Assembly: GCA_965262875.1 (NCBI GenBank)
Contig: OZ253569.1
Span: 620,001-684,000 of the forward strand
Source of the DNA: JBALVT01 sp965262875
GTDB lineage: Bacteria > Pseudomonadota > Gammaproteobacteria > Pseudomonadales > Halieaceae
Length of the DNA: 64,000 nucleotides
Reading direction: 5' to 3'
Below, piece by piece: positions 17,001-27,012 of the stretch. A program made the translations under genes and the position numbers. The first letter of the stretch is position 1. Each line of letters starts with the position of its first letter. The notes beneath the pieces are model-generated. The model did not search any database and had not been told where the DNA came from. It saw only the letters and a program-made list of their open reading frames with translations.

Positions 17001-19178
17001 TCAGGCCCGGTGCTTAACAGTCCAGCATCGATGAATATTGGGGTTTCTTTCAAAGTCCGGGTCAATGGTTTCTCGGCTGATATCCACAAAATCGAATTCT
17101 TCAGATAGTGTTTCATCCAGGCGAAAACCGCGCCGATTGTTTGAGAAATACAACAGCCCATCAGCTCGCAAAACCCGCATCGTCTTTTGTATCAGCTGGA
17201 CGTGATCGCGCTGCACATCGAAAGAATCTTCCATACGGCGAGAGTTGGAAAACGAAGGCGGGTCGAGTAGGACCAGATCGAATTCCCTGCCACAGGTTTC
17301 CACCCATTGAATACAATCACCGTGCTCTACCGTGTTCGAAGATTCACCCAGCCCATTGAGTGCGAGATTTTTTTGCAGCCAGTTGAGGTAAGTGTGCGAC
17401 AAATCGACACTGGTTGTACTCGCCGCGCCCCCTAGCGCGGCGTGGACTGTCGCTGCGCCTGTGTAGCAAAACAAATTGAGAAAATCTTTTCCCTTGACCT
17501 GGTACGCCAAACGCAATCGCAGCGGTCGATGATCCAAAAACAAACCGGTATCCAGATAATCATGCAGGTTAACCAACAGCTTGGCGTTACCTTCAGTGAC
17601 TGGAATCAGCTCTCCGCGATCATCCGTTTTTTCATACTGCTTCTGTCCACGTTGACGTTGACGCTGTTTGTAGGCGATTGCACTGCTGGCTATACCTGTG
17701 GCCTGGGGCAGCGCCTCTTCCACTTCACGCATGTGTTTTTCCGCGGCTGCAGGCTCTATCTCTTTTGGTGCCTGATACTCCGCCACGTGCAGTTGATCGG
17801 CATAAACATCGACGGCTACAGCATATTCAGGCATGTCGGCATCGTATAAACGGTAGCACTGTATGCCTTCACGTTTTACCCACTTGGCAAGGCGTTTCCG
17901 ATTCTTGCGAATACGGTTGGCGAACATGCGCGCGCCCTCGGAGAGAGACACCGTGTTGAGATCGACATTGGCGGAAACTGCTTCAATCTTACCGCGCAGT
18001 TCATTCTTAGCAAGATCAAACAACAACAAGCTTGCAGGTATCGCACCATTGTATAGAGCATATTTCTTATGGCTGCGTAATCCAGTCGCCTTACCCAGGT
18101 CGACATCTGAGGTAAAAATCGCGGCTTTCCAGTCGGGAAATTCCCGCAACATTATCTCGCCGAGTTCACGGTACAAATAGCGCAGGCTTTCTTTTTCGCC
18201 CAGCCTTTCGCCATAAGGTGGATTGCAAATGACTAGACCCGAAGGCATCGAGCGGTGTGTAGGTTTTGCAAATTCTGACAATGATCGACAGCTTACTCGC
18301 ACCAATTTCTGCAAGCCGATCCGCGCGATATTTTCCTGGGCCCTGCGGATAACTTCGGAATCTGCATCGTAGCCGCGAATCTCTGGCAGTGAACTGGCCA
18401 AGCCCTTTTCCGCTCGCGTCTGCGCTTCTTTTTGAATCACTCGCCACTGTTCGGGGTTATGTCCCTTCCAGGCTTCAAAACCAAAGCGCTCTCTGACCAG
18501 ACCCGGTGCGATATCCGCTGCCATCATCGCCCCTTCGAGAAGCAAAGTGCCGGACCCGCACATGGGATCTATAAGAGCCCCACCTTGTGCCGCAATGTTT
18601 GGCCAATCTGATCGAATCAATAACGCAGCGGCCAAATTTTCTTTTAGAGGGGCATCACCAGAACTCAAGCGATAACCGCGCCTGTGCAGACTGCCGCCCG
18701 AAAAATCGACTCCCACGATGAGGCGGGATTTACTCAAACGAATGTTGAGGCGTATATCGGGGTTGCGCTTCTCAACAGAAGGTCGCTTACCTGTGTTGTC
18801 GACGAACCAATCGACGATGGCATCTTTGCTGCGCTGAGCGCCGAACAAGGTGTTTCGAATAGCGTCATTCTGTCCCGAAAAATCAATGGCGAAGCTCTGC
18901 TCGGGGTCGAAGAACTCTCCCCAGTTTACCTTTTTCAGTTCACTGTAAAGAGCATCGGCATCGGCTGCCTCACAGCTCAGAATTGGCAACAAAATGCGAT
19001 TGGCTAATCGCGACCAGAGGCAGGCTCTGTAACCCGCGGCAAGTGGCCCTTCAAAGTAGACCCCGGCAATCGTTTCGCGGGTACTGAAGACACCCAATTC
19101 GGAAAGTTCTGCGCTCAGTAAACTCTCCAGACCGCGAGGGCAAGCGGCAAACCACTGCCTATCGGATGAGACACTCAT
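17001..19178 (-). CDS. rlmL: RlmKL, 23S rRNA G2069 N7- and G2445 N2-methyltransferase
   Basis: Fused enzyme modifying two guanines of the peptidyl transferase region. The 725-residue protein contains an N-terminal THUMP domain and a first methyltransferase domain with DPMCGSGTLLLEGAMMAADIAPG and catalytic NPPYGER. A second Rossmann methyltransferase domain has FLNLFCYTGAATVHAALGGA and LDPPSFSNS. Both active-site motifs are intact. Free-standing gene convergent with the CurA-like gene. Confidence 0.96.
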   Translation of the reverse strand: MSVSSDRQWFAACPRGLESLLSAELSELGVFSTRETIAGVYFEGPLAAGYRACLWSRLANRILLPILSCEAADADALYSELKKVNWGEFFDPEQSFAIDFSGQNDAIRNTLFGAQRSKDAIVDWFVDNTGKRPSVEKRNPDIRLNIRLSKSRLIVGVDFSGGSLHRRGYRLSSGDAPLKENLAAALLIRSDWPNIAAQGGALIDPMCGSGTLLLEGAMMAADIAPGLVRERFGFEAWKGHNPEQWRVIQKEAQTRAEKGLASSLPEIRGYDADSEVIRRAQENIARIGLQKLVRVSCRSLSEFAKPTHRSMPSGLVICNPPYGERLGEKESLRYLYRELGEIMLREFPDWKAAIFTSDVDLGKATGLRSHKKYALYNGAIPASLLLFDLAKNELRGKIEAVSANVDLNTVSLSEGARMFANRIRKNRKRLAKWVKREGIQCYRLYDADMPEYAVAVDVYADQLHVAEYQAPKEIEPAAAEKHMREVEEALPQATGIASSAIAYKQRQRQRGQKQYEKTDDRGELIPVTEGNAKLLVNLHDYLDTGLFLDHRPLRLRLAYQVKGKDFLNLFCYTGAATVHAALGGAASTTSVDLSHTYLNWLQKNLALNGLGESSNTVEHGDCIQWVETCGREFDLVLLDPPSFSNSRRMEDSFDVQRDHVQLIQKTMRVLRADGLLYFSNNRRGFRLDETLSEEFDFVDISRETIDPDFERNPNIHRCWTVKHRA

Positions 19179-19282
19179 GTTGGATACATCCTATAGGATA
19201 GAAAAACAATACGAATTATATTAGCTATATTAATCAATAGTTTAGTCTTGATAATTAAAGTTATTAGGGCGAAGCTATGGGG

Positions 19283-20032
19283 CTATTTGTCAGAATCAGA
19301 ACTGGAATTTGCCGGATTCTTCTTGGCTTTAGGCTTGGTCTTCTTTTTGGCAGCACGCGCTGCGGCAGTTTTCTTCGGCGCAGTCTTGGCCGACTTTGTC
19401 GATGCCTGAGCACTACCTTTAATTCCCGCTTCTGTGGCGGCTTTTTCCTTTAGCATCACGTCCAGAACCAAGCTGATAGAGCTGTCGACGTAGTCTATAA
19501 AGCGCAGGTACTCATCGCCGTTAAGTGTGCGAAGCGCATCGTGCTGTCGATAAAGATTCACAAACCGGCGTTCTTTTTCATAGGCCTTAGGTAGAGCGAG
19601 TACACCCCACTGTTCAAGCGTCTGCCCCAATGATGGGTTGTAAGTACGCATAAACTTGATGAGAAACGGAATTGGGTCATGTCTAGCCAGCAAAGAGGCC
19701 GCTCGCAACATCAACTCCAAAGACATGATGGTGTCGCCACTTTCGATGTCTTCGAGAACTTCGTTGTTAGATATACCCAAACTCTCGCTCAGATCTTTAA
19801 GCGACATCCCCGCTGTCTCTCGAGCATCTGTAAGGAATCGCCCCGCCTCCGCCATCGCTTCCAGGCGTTCTGGCTCCATGGTTTTCAGCAGCGCGCTGCT
19901 CAACCAGTTGTCGCCGAACATGGCGGTCATCGTTGTGGCATTCCTGGCAAGCTCAACTGTGCCGCCGGCTACCTGGCCCGTGAGCTTGACCAGGGATTCC
20001 ATCAACGAGTCTTTTTCTGTTTCTTTGCGCAT
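19283..20032 (-). CDS. Helix-turn-helix (XRE-type) protein with Lys/Ala-rich histone-like tail
   Basis: About 249 residues. An amphipathic N-terminal region is followed by a Cro/C1-type helix-turn-helix near residues 70-105 (ARETAGMSLKDLSESLGISNNEVLEDIESG), then a helical domain. The C-terminal 45 residues are rich in Lys and Ala (KKTAAARAAKKKTKPKAKK), like histone H1 or AlgP tails, and end in a short acidic SSSDSDK. Probably a DNA-binding protein, but no target is evident. The ATG at 20032 is preferred over GTG at 20038; neither has a clear ribosome-binding site. Confidence 0.75.
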   Translation of the reverse strand: MRKETEKDSLMESLVKLTGQVAGGTVELARNATTMTAMFGDNWLSSALLKTMEPERLEAMAEAGRFLTDARETAGMSLKDLSESLGISNNEVLEDIESGDTIMSLELMLRAASLLARHDPIPFLIKFMRTYNPSLGQTLEQWGVLALPKAYEKERRFVNLYRQHDALRTLNGDEYLRFIDYVDSSISLVLDVMLKEKAATEAGIKGSAQASTKSAKTAPKKTAAARAAKKKTKPKAKKNPANSSSDSDK

Positions 20033-20099
20033 GGCCACAGCATAGCTTAAAACGTGTCTGGGCCGTTAGGTTTCCGATACCGGCAGCGACAATGCTGTC

Positions 20100-21056
20100 C
20101 TATCCGACCGCTGTGTTTTTTTGCATGCGGCTAAACCACACGGCCATGCCCTGAGCATTGAGCTGCGCATCGGGCTGAATCATCGAACGAAATACTTGCA
20201 GGCCGCCAGGGGGATCCAGGGGAGCCAAACATTCAAGGGTAAAGTCCATGATGCGTTGTTCAAGTCGGCGCGAATCTCCCGCACATTCACGGGCAATTTC
20301 AGGATACGCCTGCACCTGTTTACACAATAGAGTTGCCAACTCATCGCTATAAGTCAGTTCGCCGAAGTGTGTAACGTACATCCGGCTGGGCGAATAGGAC
20401 TTCAACAATTCCACTGAGTCCAAAAATGCCTCGGGACGAAACTGCGTGGGAGTCGTCGAAGCCATTACAAAATCACCGCGGGCGAAGCGCATTGACTGAT
20501 AAGACACACCAAACATATCGCCACTAAACCAACCATTGGAGAGCTCATCCCACACACAAAAGTGATGATCGGCGTGTCCAGGTGTGTGCCTGAAATGCAA
20601 CTTCCTGCCATTCAGGTCCAGCTCGAATTCATCTTCCACGGTTTGCACTCTGTGCGCTGCCACCGGCACGACCTCACCGTACAAGGCTGTAAAAGCTTTT
20701 TGGCCATAGACCTCGATGGAGCTGGCAACCAGGCGCTGCGGGTCAATCAGGTGCTTCGCCCCTTTGGGATGAACAAGTAGAGTAGCGGCTGGGAACAGAG
20801 CCATCATCGCGCCTGCGCCACCGGCGTGATCCAGGTGAACGTGAGTGGGAATAATGTAGCGTATTTGCGAAGCGCTAATCGACTTTTGCGCCAAACAGTG
20901 CTGAAGGTTGTCCACACTGCGAGCGGTGCCAGTTTCAATAATGGCGCAAACGCCGTGGTGCTGCAGTAAATAAAAACAAGCAATACCGGGCTGCCCATAA
21001 TTGGCATCTATGCAGCTAATACCCTGCCCCAGGTCTCGGTAGATAGCATTGGTCAA
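20100..21056 (-). CDS. Metallo-beta-lactamase-fold hydrolase
   Basis: The 318-residue protein has the dinuclear zinc motif THVHLDHAGGAGAM, a second histidine in HTPGHADHHFCV, the bridging Asp in WFSGDMFG and the final His in YVTHFGE. It lacks a signal peptide. The fold covers lactonases, glyoxalase II-like enzymes and others, so the substrate cannot be named. Start is TTG with GGAGA at good spacing. Confidence 0.85.
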   Translation of the reverse strand: MTNAIYRDLGQGISCIDANYGQPGIACFYLLQHHGVCAIIETGTARSVDNLQHCLAQKSISASQIRYIIPTHVHLDHAGGAGAMMALFPAATLLVHPKGAKHLIDPQRLVASSIEVYGQKAFTALYGEVVPVAAHRVQTVEDEFELDLNGRKLHFRHTPGHADHHFCVWDELSNGWFSGDMFGVSYQSMRFARGDFVMASTTPTQFRPEAFLDSVELLKSYSPSRMYVTHFGELTYSDELATLLCKQVQAYPEIARECAGDSRRLEQRIMDFTLECLAPLDPPGGLQVFRSMIQPDAQLNAQGMAVWFSRMQKNTAVG

Positions 21057-21110
21057 AGGTGAAATCTCCCACTGAACTGTAGGGCCTTTAAAAGCTGCAT
21101 CTTATGCCAG

Positions 21111-22670
21111 CTAGAGTTTAGAGCGAAAGAGCTGTTGTCGGAAGCTTCAATCCCGACTCCTTTTCCTTAATGTTCTCTCAAAACCTGCGTGTAATACAAG
21201 CTGCAACGCAATGTTACCCATCTTGTATATAATCTACCGCACCAGGGGCTTGGAATTTTTTGCATCTTTCGTTCCACCAGCTTCGAACGTTAACATGGCG
21301 AAAATGTTTTGTCAGACCCAGCCTGATTCTTCCCGCTGTAATAATATCCGGCTTGCGCCATGGTGCATCCGTCACCAGTGGGCCCGCTTTATCACCCAAT
21401 ACCAGCGTCAACAAATGAAGCAGTCCGTAACCTACAGTCGTCAAGTGAACCCAGCGATGCAGCGTTTGGCGCCGTTGCTGCCAGGCTTCTTTGAGCCCCC
21501 ACAATTGTTTCAACTGGTAGTACATCGACTCAATCGACCAACGCAGTCCGTAATCTTCAATCACTTGTTCGCTCGTTAGAGTCGTATCGGTTGAAAGAAA
21601 TAATCGAGTCTTGGTCCACTGACCTTTACCCCTGTCTAGCTCGCACCAAACGGCTCTGACTAACTGACCGTCAAGGAACCTTGCCTTGGCGAGCCGACTA
21701 CGGTATCTCACCTTTTGTTCTTTTCCGTACAGCCGCAGTAGTGCTTCCGTCTTTTTAAAGTGGGCAATTCGCTTGGGTGTGTGTTTTTCGCCATACTTGC
21801 GTGGCCGCCCGCGTTGCCCCGGTTTTCGTTCGGGGGGTTCGTCGTAAAGCCGCGTATCGATTCTCGCCTGGCCAATCACGGTAAAACCGTACGCTGTCAT
21901 CGCGTTGATAAATCGTTTGCGCATATACCAGCAATCGACCAATACCCTCACCGTTTTATCTTCAAACAAGCGGTAAACAGCACGCATGATCACTGTCGCT
22001 GCGACCAGCTTGCCCGTATTCCCTGCACTGGGTATCAGTCGGAACAATAGAGGTATCGCCGTCGTCTCCAGCGGTGTGCGCCTGAAAACAGCCGCTAAAC
22101 TAACCCAGCATTGACCACGAACATAGGCGGCTAAATTCGGCTTATTTCCGTGCTGATGATGTATCTGGCTGCCCGGTGCTTTTTTCGAGGCTCGTAGACT
22201 CACCGTATCGTCAATCGCTAAATATAGAACGGGATCATTCTTGGCACTAAGAACCAGACAGACGAACTGTCTTGCCAGCTTCAACCAGGACCACTTTCCG
22301 GCTTCAAGCCATTTGTAATACGTCGTCCAGTGCCTTTGCATGTCTAGAAACAAATAGGTTTCGGTGACAAAGCCAGCGGGCGTTAACATAGCGCCGATCA
22401 ATAGTTCAATGAATGTGCCTACGGATCTTGGGGGTAGCGCTTTGCTTAAAAATGTTATCCAATAGCACAGTTCGCGGGGGATGCGAGCACATCCTGTTGC
22501 GTTCATAGCGGCCTCCAGAAGAAATCGATTCATTTCTTTCTGAAGGCCGCGCCCTATACACCTTTTAAAAAGCAAAGCTGTATAGGGCACGGCAAACTTT
22601 TTGCCGCTTTATGTCAAGTTTTTTCGCACACTTTGCGCGATAATCTTCCTCCCCAGACTCTAAACTCTAG
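21111..22670. mobile_element. IS4-family insertion sequence, complete, with 9-bp target duplication
   Basis: A 1560-bp element with 13-bp terminal repeats CTAGAGTTTAGAG (left) and its inverse at the right. It is flanked by TTATGCCAG at 21102-21110 and 22671-22679. The right copy is the end of the neighbouring oxidoreductase gene, including its stop codon, so the gene remains intact. Undamaged repeats and duplications indicate a recent insertion. Confidence 0.93.
21214..22590 (-). CDS. IS4-family transposase
   Basis: A 458-residue DDE transposase with catalytic segments YLAIDDTVS, VLVDCWYM and YGLRWSIESMYYQLKQ. The last has the Y-x2-R-x3-E-x6-K spacing that defines IS4 transposases. The true start may be the internal ATG giving MNRFLLEAAM (about residue 20). 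The frame is intact within complete IS ends, so the element may be active. Confidence 0.9.
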   Translation of the reverse strand: MPYTALLFKRCIGRGLQKEMNRFLLEAAMNATGCARIPRELCYWITFLSKALPPRSVGTFIELLIGAMLTPAGFVTETYLFLDMQRHWTTYYKWLEAGKWSWLKLARQFVCLVLSAKNDPVLYLAIDDTVSLRASKKAPGSQIHHQHGNKPNLAAYVRGQCWVSLAAVFRRTPLETTAIPLLFRLIPSAGNTGKLVAATVIMRAVYRLFEDKTVRVLVDCWYMRKRFINAMTAYGFTVIGQARIDTRLYDEPPERKPGQRGRPRKYGEKHTPKRIAHFKKTEALLRLYGKEQKVRYRSRLAKARFLDGQLVRAVWCELDRGKGQWTKTRLFLSTDTTLTSEQVIEDYGLRWSIESMYYQLKQLWGLKEAWQQRRQTLHRWVHLTTVGYGLLHLLTLVLGDKAGPLVTDAPWRKPDIITAGRIRLGLTKHFRHVNVRSWWNERCKKFQAPGAVDYIQDG

Positions 22671-23678
22671 TTATGCCAGCTTAAGCTCTGCAATTATTTT
22701 CTGCCACATAGCATCCGGTGCTGCATAGGGAGCATAAATTGCAAGGCGATCTGCGTACTGCCCATATTTTTCGCGCAGTTTTGGGGCGATCTCTTCCGGT
22801 GTACCCTGGGTTGTGAATACATCGACAAAATCATCGTCAATGTAGGTGGCCAACTCGTCCCACTTGCCCTCTTTTGAGAGCGCATTCAGCTTGGGCTGCA
22901 GATCTCCAAAACCAATGGCATCCATCGGCGGTCGGTAAGACGGCGTAGAGGCGTAAAAGCCCAGCAGCGACTTCACACTGCTCTTGGCTATTTCGCGCGC
23001 TTCATCGGTCTCACCTGTGATAACAATGGCGTTGATCTGCAGGATAAAATCCTCGCGGGATCTCGCCGACATATCCAGTCCGCGATTGACTGCTGGCAGC
23101 GCATGTTCTGTGAGAAAAGGCATGGTATTGAACGGGTGTACGATAAGACCGCCCGCTACTTCTCCGGCGACCTCCGTCATCTTGGGCCCTAGTGCTCCGA
23201 GCAATATGGGCGGGGGGCCAAACGCATTGGGCCCGGGATCAAACATAGGCGTCATCAGCGTGTGCTGATAATAGGGGCCACGATGATCCAATTTCTCAGC
23301 ATTCTGCCATGCGTTAAAAATAGCTTTGAGGGCCGAAATGTAGTCGCGCATGCGCGCCGCAGGAGGACTAAATTCCATTCCAAAGCGTTTCTCAATATGG
23401 GGTTTAATCTGTGAGCCTATGCCGAGTAAAAACTTGCCCTCGCTGAAAGTTTGTAAGTCCCAGGCCTGGTAGGCCAGATGCATCGGGTTGCGGGGAAACG
23501 CCACCGCAATGCCTGTGGCGATATCCAGCTCGGGCGCATGTTCGGATGCGATGACCAGGGGGTAAAAAAGATCCCAGCTCCCCTCCAGTGTGTAAACCCC
23601 GTCGTAGCCGATGCGCGCAAGTCGCTTCGCCTCCTCGGCTGCATCTGCAAGCTGGGCATAAAAAGGTCCATCAATTTT
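22671..23678 (-). CDS. Luciferase-like (LLM-class) oxidoreductase, TIGR03617-like
   Basis: Flavin- or F420-dependent monooxygenase-fold enzyme. From the ATG at 23678 the product is 335 residues, beginning MKIDGPFYAQLADAAEEAKRL, with AAGGG-like site upstream; the longer frame to 23738 lacks support. Conserved blocks include GYDGVYTLEGSWDLFYPLV and KFLLGIGSQIKPHIEKRFG. Cofactor and substrate are unproven. Divergent from a second LLM gene 174 bp away. The IS4 element abuts its stop codon. Confidence 0.82.
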   Translation of the reverse strand, partial: KIDGPFYAQLADAAEEAKRLARIGYDGVYTLEGSWDLFYPLVIASEHAPELDIATGIAVAFPRNPMHLAYQAWDLQTFSEGKFLLGIGSQIKPHIEKRFGMEFSPPAARMRDYISALKAIFNAWQNAEKLDHRGPYYQHTLMTPMFDPGPNAFGPPPILLGALGPKMTEVAGEVAGGLIVHPFNTMPFLTEHALPAVNRGLDMSARSREDFILQINAIVITGETDEAREIAKSSVKSLLGFYASTPSYRPPMDAIGFGDLQPKLNALSKEGKWDELATYIDDDFVDVFTTQGTPEEIAPKLREKYGQYADRLAIYAPYAAPDAMWQKIIAELKLA

Positions 23679-23852
23679 CATCGTTGTTGCGTCCCTTGCG
23701 TATCTAGCGTTGGTCTGACCAACTTGCCAATATACCATCGCCCCAACCGCGATAGCAGCGGCCCGGTATAGAAATGTGAACGGCCGAGGACGCTGTCTGT
23801 ATTAGAATAAGTTCGCGCTGTGCCCGCCGGGCCATCAACGAGGAAGTACATT

Positions 23853-24737
23853 GTGAAAATTGGAATTTGTCTCCCCTATATGAAAGCAGGGCTAACCCGG
23901 GATGATTATCTGGCTTGGTTCGCGCGAGTTGACGCCGGCCCTTTCCACAGTATTTCCTGCGGTGAGCGCGTCCACGGCCCCACCTACGATATGCGCGTGA
24001 TTCTGTCGGCCGCGGCTGTGACAACAACAAAAGTTGAAATTACACCCACCTTATATGTGCTGCCCATGCACAGCGCTGCAAGAGTGGCTAAGGAAGTGGC
24101 GACCCTGGATATAATGTCCGGCGGTAGAGTAAAAAAAATCGCTGTGGGGTATGGCGGCCGGGAAAAAGATTACCAGGCGCTGGAGGCCCCTTTCAAAGGT
24201 CGTTATGGACGCATGGATCAGCAGGTCGCACAGATGAAGAAAATCTGGGCCGGCGAAGAGATCATTGCAGGAGGTGGACCTATTGGCCCCACCCCAACAC
24301 AGGCGAACGGGCCACAACTACTAGCTGGAGCCATGGGCCCAAAAAGTATCGCACGTTGCGCACGGTGGGCAGACGGATTGTATGCCTGGTCAGGCAATGG
24401 AGAAAAGGAAGAACTACAACGGACTTTTGCAATGGCGGATTCCGCATGGGAGCTAGCCGAGCGAAAATCAAAGCCCTATCGGCTGGGAGGATTCTGGTAC
24501 ACCCTCGCAGATGATGGCCAACAAAAACTATACGACTATGTGTACGAATATCTCGCAATAGCAGGTCACGAGATCGCCACCATGATGGCCGAGTCGCTAC
24601 ATCGCAGTAGCGCCGATGCTATTGCACAGGGCCTGGACAACGCCGAAGCAGCGGGCTGCGAAGAAGTGTTTCTGGTGCCCGCCACTGCCGATCTCGTCGA
24701 GATAGACAAGCTGTGCGATATTATCGCCGCGCGATAA
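23853..24737 (+). CDS. Luciferase-like (LLM-class) oxidoreductase
   Basis: A second bacterial-luciferase-fold enzyme, 294 residues from a GTG start at 23853 with GAGGAA upstream; the frame also opens at 23820 without a good site. Family features are KIGICLPYMKAG at the N-terminus, the TPTLYVLPMHSAARVAKEVATLD block and SGGRVKKIAVGYGGREKDYQAL. It diverges from the other LLM gene, so the pair likely shares a control region. Substrate unknown. Confidence 0.82.
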   Translation: MKIGICLPYMKAGLTRDDYLAWFARVDAGPFHSISCGERVHGPTYDMRVILSAAAVTTTKVEITPTLYVLPMHSAARVAKEVATLDIMSGGRVKKIAVGYGGREKDYQALEAPFKGRYGRMDQQVAQMKKIWAGEEIIAGGGPIGPTPTQANGPQLLAGAMGPKSIARCARWADGLYAWSGNGEKEELQRTFAMADSAWELAERKSKPYRLGGFWYTLADDGQQKLYDYVYEYLAIAGHEIATMMAESLHRSSADAIAQGLDNAEAAGCEEVFLVPATADLVEIDKLCDIIAAR

Positions 24738-24869
24738 AGCGCCGAGTGCAGCGTTCCGACCCGCTTGTGTAGTATTACTACAGTAATACCCCTAAACTTC
24801 AGCGAAGAGAGCCAGCTGTGTAGCTCAACTACAAGCCTTCGAATTAACTGGAGTTATTGCGGCACAAAG
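24738..24869. other. Intergenic region with an 8-bp palindrome
   Basis: Downstream of the LLM gene lies GTATTACT-ac-AGTAATAC (24772-24789), a perfect dyad that could be a terminator stem or operator. Nothing else is recognisable before the IS cluster begins. Confidence 0.4.
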
Positions 24870-25066
24870 GGTTCTTCTCCGGTCTTGTGAGTGAATATCA
24901 GGCCGCAACATAGAACATCGAGTCCCCGTCCGGCAGGGATGACTGTCTGATCTTGAGTTTGAAATACTCGGTATCCCTGATGCCTCTGGCGCGCTTGCGG
25001 ATCATGCCGATACTGATGTTGCCAGCCTCGATCCTGGCACTGGTGAGCTTGTGCTTCGCGTAATTA
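24870..25066. mobile_element. ISL3 type-b fragment (3' end only)
   Basis: These 197 bp begin with the terminal repeat GGTTCTTCTCCGGTC and match the 3' end of the ISL3 type-b element at 53613 onward, with no difference seen by eye. The fragment is cut at TAATTA by the left end of an IS5-like element. The rest of this copy is missing from the far side of the cluster, so a deletion or recombination followed. Confidence 0.85.
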
Positions 25067-25123
25067 GTCGACCCTGAAAAACGCTTAACATGTTGATTGT
25101 ATTAGATAATACTGGGTATTTGT

Positions 25124-26488
25124 GGCTCTTCTCCGCTTTGTTGAGTGAAAAAAGAGGCCGACCATCAAGTAACCTGTTGATATGGTTGGTTTGTGATAAC
25201 TTTACATAGAGCAGGTATATGACCATCAACATCTCACGGAATATTTTAAACCTCACGGGGCAACGGGGGCAACGTGTAAATGAAATTAAACTGGACGAAG
25301 AGGGTGACAGGATTGTTATTCACCGTAGCCGGGACGCCCGCAGGAGCACTATAGACCCCACCACAGGCAAGAAGGGAACTATCAACCAGCCTATTCGCCG
25401 GCAGGTTAACGACATCCCCCTTTCGGGGTATCCATGTGTGCTCGACATTGAACTGCCCAGGGGTTTATCAGCAAGGGTGAGCGCCGCATTGAGGGGTGTG
25501 ATTTTGTCGATAAAGGGTGCCGTTTCACCCACCGGTTTTGCCGACTGATCAGTGGATTATGCCGCCCTATGTCTATTCAGGCCGTCTCCAGGCATTTGGG
25601 GATACGATGGGAGACAGTAAAGAATATCGACAAGGCATACCTGATGGAAACGCTCCCTGCGCTTGATCCTGCACAGTTGACTGGCTTGGAATATATTTTG
25701 GTGTAGATGAAGTTGCCAGGGCGAAAGGCCATGACTATATGACGGTGGTCTACGATAGGGTCGGAGGTCATCTGATCCGGGTGGAAGCGGGTCGAACGGC
25801 CGAGGTGTTTGCACGATTTCTAACACATCTCCCCCCGGATACAGCCAGTAAAATCAAGGCCGTAGCTATGGATATGGGCCCTGCTTATCAAAAGGCTGTC
25901 AGGGAGTGCTTGCCGTTGGCAGACATTGTGTCTGACCGTTTTCACGTCATGAAAAATTACAGCAAAGCTATCCATAACCAGCGCCGGCTTGAGTTCAGGA
26001 AGGCCGATCCGAAGGGTAAAAAACGGATGAAGGGGACGCATTATCTGTTGCTCAAAAATGCGGATAAGTTGAGTGAGAAACAAAGTAACAAGCTGCAAAC
26101 GTTGCTGGATAGCAATAGCAACCTGAAGGCGCTCTACGTTTTAAAAGAACAGCTTCAGTCTCTGTGGAGTGCCACTTCATTTGAGGGGATGGCAGAGCAA
26201 CTGGAAAGTGGGTGCTTGATAGCAGATCAGTCACCCATGCTCTATCTGAAAAAGTGCGCAAAATCGCTCGGAAAGCATTGTGTGGGCATCTGCAATTATG
26301 CGAAACACAAGCTAACAAGCGCCAGGATAGAGGCTGGTAATGTCAGTATAGGAATGATCCGTAAGCGCGCCAGGGGCATCAGGGATACCGGGTACTTCAA
26401 ACTCAAAATTAGACAATCATCCCTCCCGGATAATCAATCTATGTTCTATTTGAAAACCTGGAATCACTCAACAAAGCGGAGAAGAGCC
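25124..26488. mobile_element. ISL3 type-a element, degenerate copy
   Basis: A 1365-bp element with ends GGCTCTTCTCCGCTTTGTTG and its inverse, flanked by GTATTTGT at 25116-25123 and 26489-26496. ISL3 elements characteristically make 8-bp duplications. It lies in the leader of IS5-like copy 1. Its transposase gene is broken. Confidence 0.9.
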
Positions 26489-26503
26489 GTATTTGTGAGA
26501 TGA
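25219..26503 (+). pseudogene. ISL3 transposase, frameshifted
   Basis: Compared with the intact copy at 27040-28272, this gene carries a 9-bp duplication near codon 16 (GQR repeated). A one-base loss follows in the stretch coding for DIELAQVF. About 200 bp later there is a two-base gain in the TTGGAATATATTGG region plus a nearby in-frame stop. The normal stop TAG is TGG, so the last frame runs past the IS end. It cannot make a full transposase. Confidence 0.88.
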
Positions 26504-27012
26504 TTTCGACCAGTTTCAAGCCTATTTGGCACTTAATCCGGTCGAAACAAAGGTGGCTCTCGATGAAAGATTCTTCCCCCGATCACCATCAAATGAGTTT
26601 TATGGCTGCTGGGTTGATGGATCAACTCAATCCGAAACACCCTCTGTTACATCTTGCGCGAACCATACCCTGGGACTTTTTTGAATCGGAGTTCGCTCCC
26701 TTGTATGCGGCAACTGGCAGGCCTGCCAAACCCGTACGCTTGATGGTGGGTTTATCTATTCTCAAGCATATGGAAAATGTCAGCGACGAGGTTATCGTGC
26801 AACACTGGGTACAAAACCCGTATTACCAGGCATTTTGCGGGGAGGTTGAATTCCAGTGGTCATTCCCTTGTGACCCATCCGATCTGGTGTACTTCCGCAA
26901 GCGAGTCGGCGAAAAGGGATTTGAAAAAATATTGGCATCCTCTATCACCATTCATGGTGAGAAAGCGGTCGAAGAGGAAGTCTGTATTGACACCACAGTA
27001 CAGGAAAAAAAC

